Source: Chloroflexota bacterium (GTDB lineage: Bacteria > Chloroflexota > Chloroflexia > Thermomicrobiales > UBA6265). Taken from it: a stretch of 8,731 bases of DNA. The notes under the pieces were generated by a model. It did no database searches and had not been told where the DNA came from. It was given only the letters and a program-made list of their open reading frames with translations. The stretch's first letter is position 1. Every line of letters begins with the position of its first letter. The DNA lies in contig JAFAEX010000268.1 in NCBI GenBank assembly GCA_023423795.1, forward strand, positions 1-8,731, written 5' to 3'. A program made the translations under genes and the position numbers. Shown here piece by piece: positions 6,419 through 8,731 of this stretch.

Positions 6419-6430
6419 AACGCATGCACA

Positions 6431-6507
6431 TGGTAGCCCGTAGGGGATTCGAACCCCTGATCTCCGCCTTGAGAGGGCGGTGTCCTAGGCCGCTAGACGA
6501 ACGGGCC
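6431..6507 (-). tRNA. tRNA-Glu (anticodon CTC)
   Basis: A 77-nt cloverleaf. The acceptor arm GGCCCGT pairs with ACGGGCT, the D arm is GTCT/AGGAC-like, the anticodon stem CCGCC/GGCGG holds loop CTCTCAA with anticodon CTC at 34-36, and the T arm is AGGGG-TTCGAAT-CCCCT. The variable loop is AGATC. The discriminator is A, and CCA is encoded in the gene. The first acceptor pair is G1-U72 rather than Watson-Crick. The sequence strongly resembles E. coli tRNA-Glu through the D and anticodon arms. Confidence 0.95.
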
Positions 6508-6521
6508 GCGCAACGAACGGG

Positions 6522-6551
6522 AGTTTACTCGCCGAGGCGATGGAACGTCAA
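6522..6551 (-). promoter_or_regulatory. Promoter for tRNA-Glu
   Basis: On the minus strand, TTGACG (6551-6546) and TAAACT (6527-6522) are separated by 18 bp, a good sigma70-type promoter. Transcription would start near 6515, about 8 bases before the tRNA 5' end. The -35 box includes the TGA stop of the cyclodeaminase gene. Confidence 0.6.
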
Positions 6552-7198
6552 CCGGATCGGGCCAGTGCGGCCCGTTCGACCGCCTCGGCCAGCGCGTTGC
6601 CGTGGCGTTCGAGCCGGTCGGCCGCGTCGAGGTACCGCGCCGCCGCATCCGGGTCGCGCAACATGCCGGCGTTGCCCCGGATGTTGAGCAGCGCGCCCCG
6701 CAGCGCGGCGGTGGCGAGGTAGGCCGCGAGTTGTGCGTCCGCGAGCGCATGGGTGGTGCCGACCGCGGCGACCGGCTCCAGCGCCGCGAGGATGCCTTCG
6801 CTCGCTTCGGCGAGGGCGAGTGGAACGTCGGTGGCGTCGCGGAGGGCGGCCTGCATGGCATCGCGACGAACGGCGCGCTCCTCGTCGCTCCCCTTCGGGA
6901 GGGCGACGGCGGCCCGGTAGGCGGCGTAGGCGCGCTCGTCGGCGGCGGCGGCGACCATCGCGTCGGCGCGGCGAGCTCGCAGGTCCTCGTTCGCCCGCCG
7001 CAGGATTTCGGCCTCCTCGCCGGACGCGCGCCCGGCCGAGAGGGCGCAGACCATTTCGCCCAGTGCGGCGCCGAGCGCCGCGACGACGCCGCCGGCACTG
7101 CCGCCGCCGGGTGTGGGCGCCGAGGAGCCCAGGGCGTCGAGGTAGGCCCCGATGGCGCGCTGGCGGAGATCGTCGCCGGTGTGAGTCGCCGTCGTCAT
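6548..7198 (-). CDS. fchA: Formiminotetrahydrofolate cyclodeaminase
   Basis: A 216-residue stand-alone enzyme of the FTCD_C/cyclodeaminase family. It converts 5-formiminotetrahydrofolate to 5,10-methenyltetrahydrofolate and ammonia, linking histidine or purine breakdown to one-carbon metabolism. Visible marks: PTPGGGSAGGVVAALGAALG (29-48), the glycine-rich folate-site loop typical of the family; ADERAYAAYRAAVALPK (86-102); TDVPLALAEAS (123-133); and the helix ADAQLAAYLATAALRGALLN (153-172) followed by IRGNAG. The whole protein looks alpha-helical and soluble, and is normal in length for bacterial single-domain forms. The formiminotransferase half found in animal fusions is absent and no partner gene is in the window. 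The start is ATG 7198 with AAGGA 4 bases upstream; a longer open frame to 7891 is a shadow over the next gene. Confidence 0.9.
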   Translation of the reverse strand: MTTATHTGDDLRQRAIGAYLDALGSSAPTPGGGSAGGVVAALGAALGEMVCALSAGRASGEEAEILRRANEDLRARRADAMVAAAADERAYAAYRAAVALPKGSDEERAVRRDAMQAALRDATDVPLALAEASEGILAALEPVAAVGTTHALADAQLAAYLATAALRGALLNIRGNAGMLRDPDAAARYLDAADRLERHGNALAEAVERAALARSG

Positions 7199-7254
7199 CC
7201 TGTCCTTCGTCCGGTCATGCTCGCGTGGATCAACGATCGATTGGCATGGAAACG

Positions 7255-7713
7255 CTACCCGTCCCCGGTCGTCTTGACGAACAGGGCGGCCATTTCCATC
7301 ACGAACCGCTCTTCGTCGTCGAACTCCACCCGGTACAAGGATTCGTCTCCGCTCGGGGCAGGCGGGAAGACGAAGCGGACCCAGCCTTCCTCCGCGCCTT
7401 TGGCGAGCAGGTCCGTCACCCGGGCCTCGAACTTCGTGTAGGGCACGTCCGGCGCGATGACGCGGTAGTACTGCTCCCCCATGCCGTTGCGGGTCCAGGT
7501 CAGGCGGATCAGCTGGCGGTGCTTGGCCCGGATGTCCGAGGTGGACAACTCGTTGGCCATCAGGCCGCGGGCGATTGCCTCCAGCTTGCCCATTTCGCGG
7601 GTCGGGCGGGTGCAAACGGGGCACGATGCGTCCGGCGCATCGTCGTGGGCGAACGAGCGGCGGCAGGCGTCGCACCACTGGTAGGTCTTCGGTTTGGCGG
7701 CGGGTCGGGCCAT
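7255..7713 (-). CDS. Zinc-ribbon protein of unknown function
   Basis: A 152-residue protein with an N-terminal zinc ribbon: C14-x2-C17, then 13 residues, then C31-x2-C34 (WCDAC and SCPVC). A probable zinc site is therefore complete. The rest has MANELSTSDIRAKHRQLIRL (starting near residue 52), then a basic and aromatic stretch with TWTRNGMGEQYYRV, and a C-terminal part with alternating charges; I recognise no family in it. No signal or membrane segment is seen. The start is ATG 7713, chosen because GGAGGAG lies just upstream; the longer frame to 7776 begins with Arg/Pro-rich residues. It lies 56 bp upstream of the cyclodeaminase start, same strand, so the two may share a transcript. A nucleic-acid-binding role is possible but unproven. 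Confidence 0.72.
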   Translation of the reverse strand: MARPAAKPKTYQWCDACRRSFAHDDAPDASCPVCTRPTREMGKLEAIARGLMANELSTSDIRAKHRQLIRLTWTRNGMGEQYYRVIAPDVPYTKFEARVTDLLAKGAEEGWVRFVFPPAPSGDESLYRVEFDDEERFVMEMAALFVKTTGDG

Positions 7714-7745
7714 CGCGCTCCTCCAGCCGGTGGCCGCGCACGGCA

Positions 7746-7768
7746 AGGGCGGGCCGATGGCCCGCCCT
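7746..7768 (-). terminator. GC-rich hairpin after the small membrane protein
   Basis: AGGGCGGGCC (7746-7755) and GGCCCGCCCT (7759-7768) form a perfect 10-bp stem with a GAT apex. It sits 30 bp past the stop of the 67-residue gene. Only two T follow on the minus strand, so it may be a weak terminator or an mRNA-stabilising hairpin separating the cupredoxin genes from those downstream. Confidence 0.5.
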
Positions 7769-7797
7769 CGACGCACGCGAAGTCTGACGGGTCCGGC

Positions 7798-8001
7798 CTA
7801 GCGGCGCATCCCGTGGGGCTCGTAGCGGTCCGCCGCTCCACCGAGCGCGGTGTTGGCCGCGGGCGGCGTTTCCCCGGCCTTGTCCGCCCACTTCTGGATG
7901 CGGTAGGTCAGGAAGATGCCGAGCAGCATCAGCGCGACCGCCAAGATGACCTCCACGGTATCGGCCAGCACCCCGAAATTGGCGAGGTTCTCGACGAGCA
8001 T
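7798..8001 (-). CDS. Small single-pass membrane protein
   Basis: A 67-residue protein of unknown family. One hydrophobic helix spans about residues 16-34 (VEVILAVALMLLGIFLTYR), preceded by a short acidic/polar N-terminus and followed by a cationic patch (RIQKWADK), which predicts a cytoplasmic C-terminal tail by the positive-inside rule. The tail is Ala/Gly/Pro-rich and ends GMRR. ATG 8001 is supported by GGAG about 8 bases upstream. It begins 22 bp after the stop of the cupredoxin gene on the same strand, so it is probably in its operon and might help anchor or pair with that protein; this is inferred from spacing only. Confidence 0.7.
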   Translation of the reverse strand: MLVENLANFGVLADTVEVILAVALMLLGIFLTYRIQKWADKAGETPPAANTALGGAADRYEPHGMRR

Positions 8002-8023
8002 GATCGGTCTCCGTTCGTCGTCC

Positions 8024-8731
8024 CTATTCGGCCGTCAGCACGCCGACCATGCCGGCCTCCTTGTGGCCGGGCACGTTGCAGTAGAAATCGTACGTTCCGG
8101 CGGCCGCGTTGATCGTCGTGCTGAGGTCCGTTTCGCCCGGCATCTGGTCCACGCTGATGCCCAACTCGTCGATCGAGAAGTTGTGCGGCGCGGCGCCCTC
8201 GTTTGGCAGGTGCACCAGCACGTCCGTCGCGGCGGGGATCGTCAACTCCTTCGGATCGAAGTAGATGTCGTGGGAGACGACCGTGAATTCCTGGGCAGCC
8301 GCCGGCGCGTCTCCGGCCGCCTCCGCACCGTCCGTCGGGGCGGCGTCCTGGGCTGCCTCGGCGGTGTCGGCCTCCGCGGGCGCGGCCGCGGGAGCATCGG
8401 CCGCCGGGGCGGCGCCGGCCTCGACCGTCAGGGTGCCGACCATGCCGGCCTCCTTGTGGCCGGGGACGTTGCAGTAGAAGTCGTAGGTACCGGCCGCCGT
8501 ATTGATCGTCGTCTGGAGATCGGTTTCGCCCGGCGCCTGATCCACGCTGATGCCGAGTTCGTCGATGGAGAAGTTGTGGGGCGCGGCGCCCTCGTTCGGC
8601 AGGTGGACGACCACGTCCTGGTCGGCCGGGATGGTGAGTTCCTTCGGATCGAAGTAGATGTCGTGCGAGACGACCGTGAATTCCTGCGCGGCGGCAGCCG
8701 GCGCGGCCTCGGCCGGCGCGGCGTCCTGGGC
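8024..8731 (-). CDS. Tandem cupredoxin protein (5' end off the window)
   Basis: The frame is open to the right edge, so the N-terminus, and any signal peptide, is missing; 235 residues are visible. Two copper domains of 89 residues (8420-8686 and 8027-8293) are joined by a 42-residue Ala/Pro/Glu-rich linker. Each has the full type-1 copper set: His in PHNFS (repeat residue 37), then Cys, His and Met in YCNVPGHKEAGM (72, 77 and 82). Such proteins carry electrons outside the cytoplasm. The visible N-terminal part (AQDAAPAEAAP) resembles the linker, which suggests more repeats upstream. An internal GTG at 8614 could start a shorter frame, but it lies inside domain one and would break the fold. 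The stop is 22 bp before the small membrane protein gene. Confidence 0.88.
   Translation of the reverse strand, partial: AQDAAPAEAAPAAAAQEFTVVSHDIYFDPKELTIPADQDVVVHLPNEGAAPHNFSIDELGISVDQAPGETDLQTTINTAAGTYDFYCNVPGHKEAGMVGTLTVEAGAAPAADAPAAAPAEADTAEAAQDAAPTDGAEAAGDAPAAAQEFTVVSHDIYFDPKELTIPAATDVLVHLPNEGAAPHNFSIDELGISVDQMPGETDLSTTINAAAGTYDFYCNVPGHKEAGMVGVLTAE
8027..8686 (-). repeat. Near-identical tandem cupredoxin repeats
   Basis: The repeat units are 8420-8686 and 8027-8293, with a 393-bp period. The two encoded 89-residue domains differ at eight positions by direct comparison: two adjacent at ADQ/AAT, then V/L, A/M, Q/S, T/A, T/V and V/A. Many of the nucleotide differences are at third codon positions. 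All copper ligands are kept in both. Confidence 0.85.

Larger units (their letters stand above)
6124..6430. other. Gene-free stretch between qng1 and tRNA-Glu
   Basis: These 307 bp lie between the convergent qng1 and tRNA-Glu. They hold a dispersed-repeat relic (6286-6353) and the tRNA terminator (6396-6418). Just after the qng1 stop, CACGCGT (6125-6131) and ACGCGTG (6150-6156) form an inverted repeat with an 18-bp gap and no T tract, at best a weak stop signal. GGCAGACACG occurs twice with a 14-bp period (6143 and 6157). The short open frames here carry strings typical of spurious repeat translation. Confidence 0.65.

Noticed and set aside
6431..6507. Functional link between the nearby tRNA and queuosine salvage
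   Set aside because: Queuosine is placed in tRNAs with GUN anticodons (Asp, Asn, His, Tyr); this tRNA reads Glu with CTC.
6424..6687. Plus-strand open frame over the tRNA gene
   Set aside because: It overlaps the tRNA and the end of the cyclodeaminase gene in antisense and has no family features.

Overview
The window is very GC-rich and densely coded, with GTG and ATG starts, overlapping start/stop codons and short intergenic gaps. The gene mix suggests a Chloroflexota bacterium near Thermomicrobia/Sphaerobacter: a bacterial queuosine-salvage enzyme, multi-copy cupredoxin domains, a stand-alone cyclodeaminase and a U32-like protein of the type seen in Actinobacteria and Chloroflexota. This placement is an inference from gene content; no rRNA or marker gene is present. 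Nothing in the window marks it as a plasmid or prophage.

Left part (1-3352): a U32-peptidase-like TIM-barrel protein on the minus strand is divergent from a plus-strand pair, a membrane-anchored phospholipase D-like protein whose stop codon overlaps the GTG start of a 128-residue orphan. The divergent gap holds a perfect 26-bp palindrome. A DUF488 gene then runs convergently toward the pair.

Middle part (3353-6123): a gene-free stretch of about 525 bp contains a good sigma70-type promoter, two GTACG dyads (one lying on the -10 box), a 19-bp direct repeat and a hairpin with a GA-rich loop. It precedes a two-gene, translationally coupled operon: an MFS transporter and a Qng1/DUF2419 queuosine-nucleotide glycosidase. 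The coupling suggests that the transporter moves a queuosine-related compound and that the leader controls the operon. This is the most interesting system in the window.

Right part (6124-8731): a 308-bp gene-free stretch carries a dispersed 'HPEPVEG'-type intergenic repeat and a terminator hairpin. Everything after that is on the minus strand. In transcription order (right to left) it is: a cupredoxin protein cut by the window edge with two near-identical copper domains, a 67-residue single-pass membrane protein, a hairpin, a zinc-ribbon orphan, formiminotetrahydrofolate cyclodeaminase, then tRNA-Glu(CTC). The tRNA has its own promoter, whose -35 box overlaps the cyclodeaminase stop codon, and the terminator lies just downstream of it.
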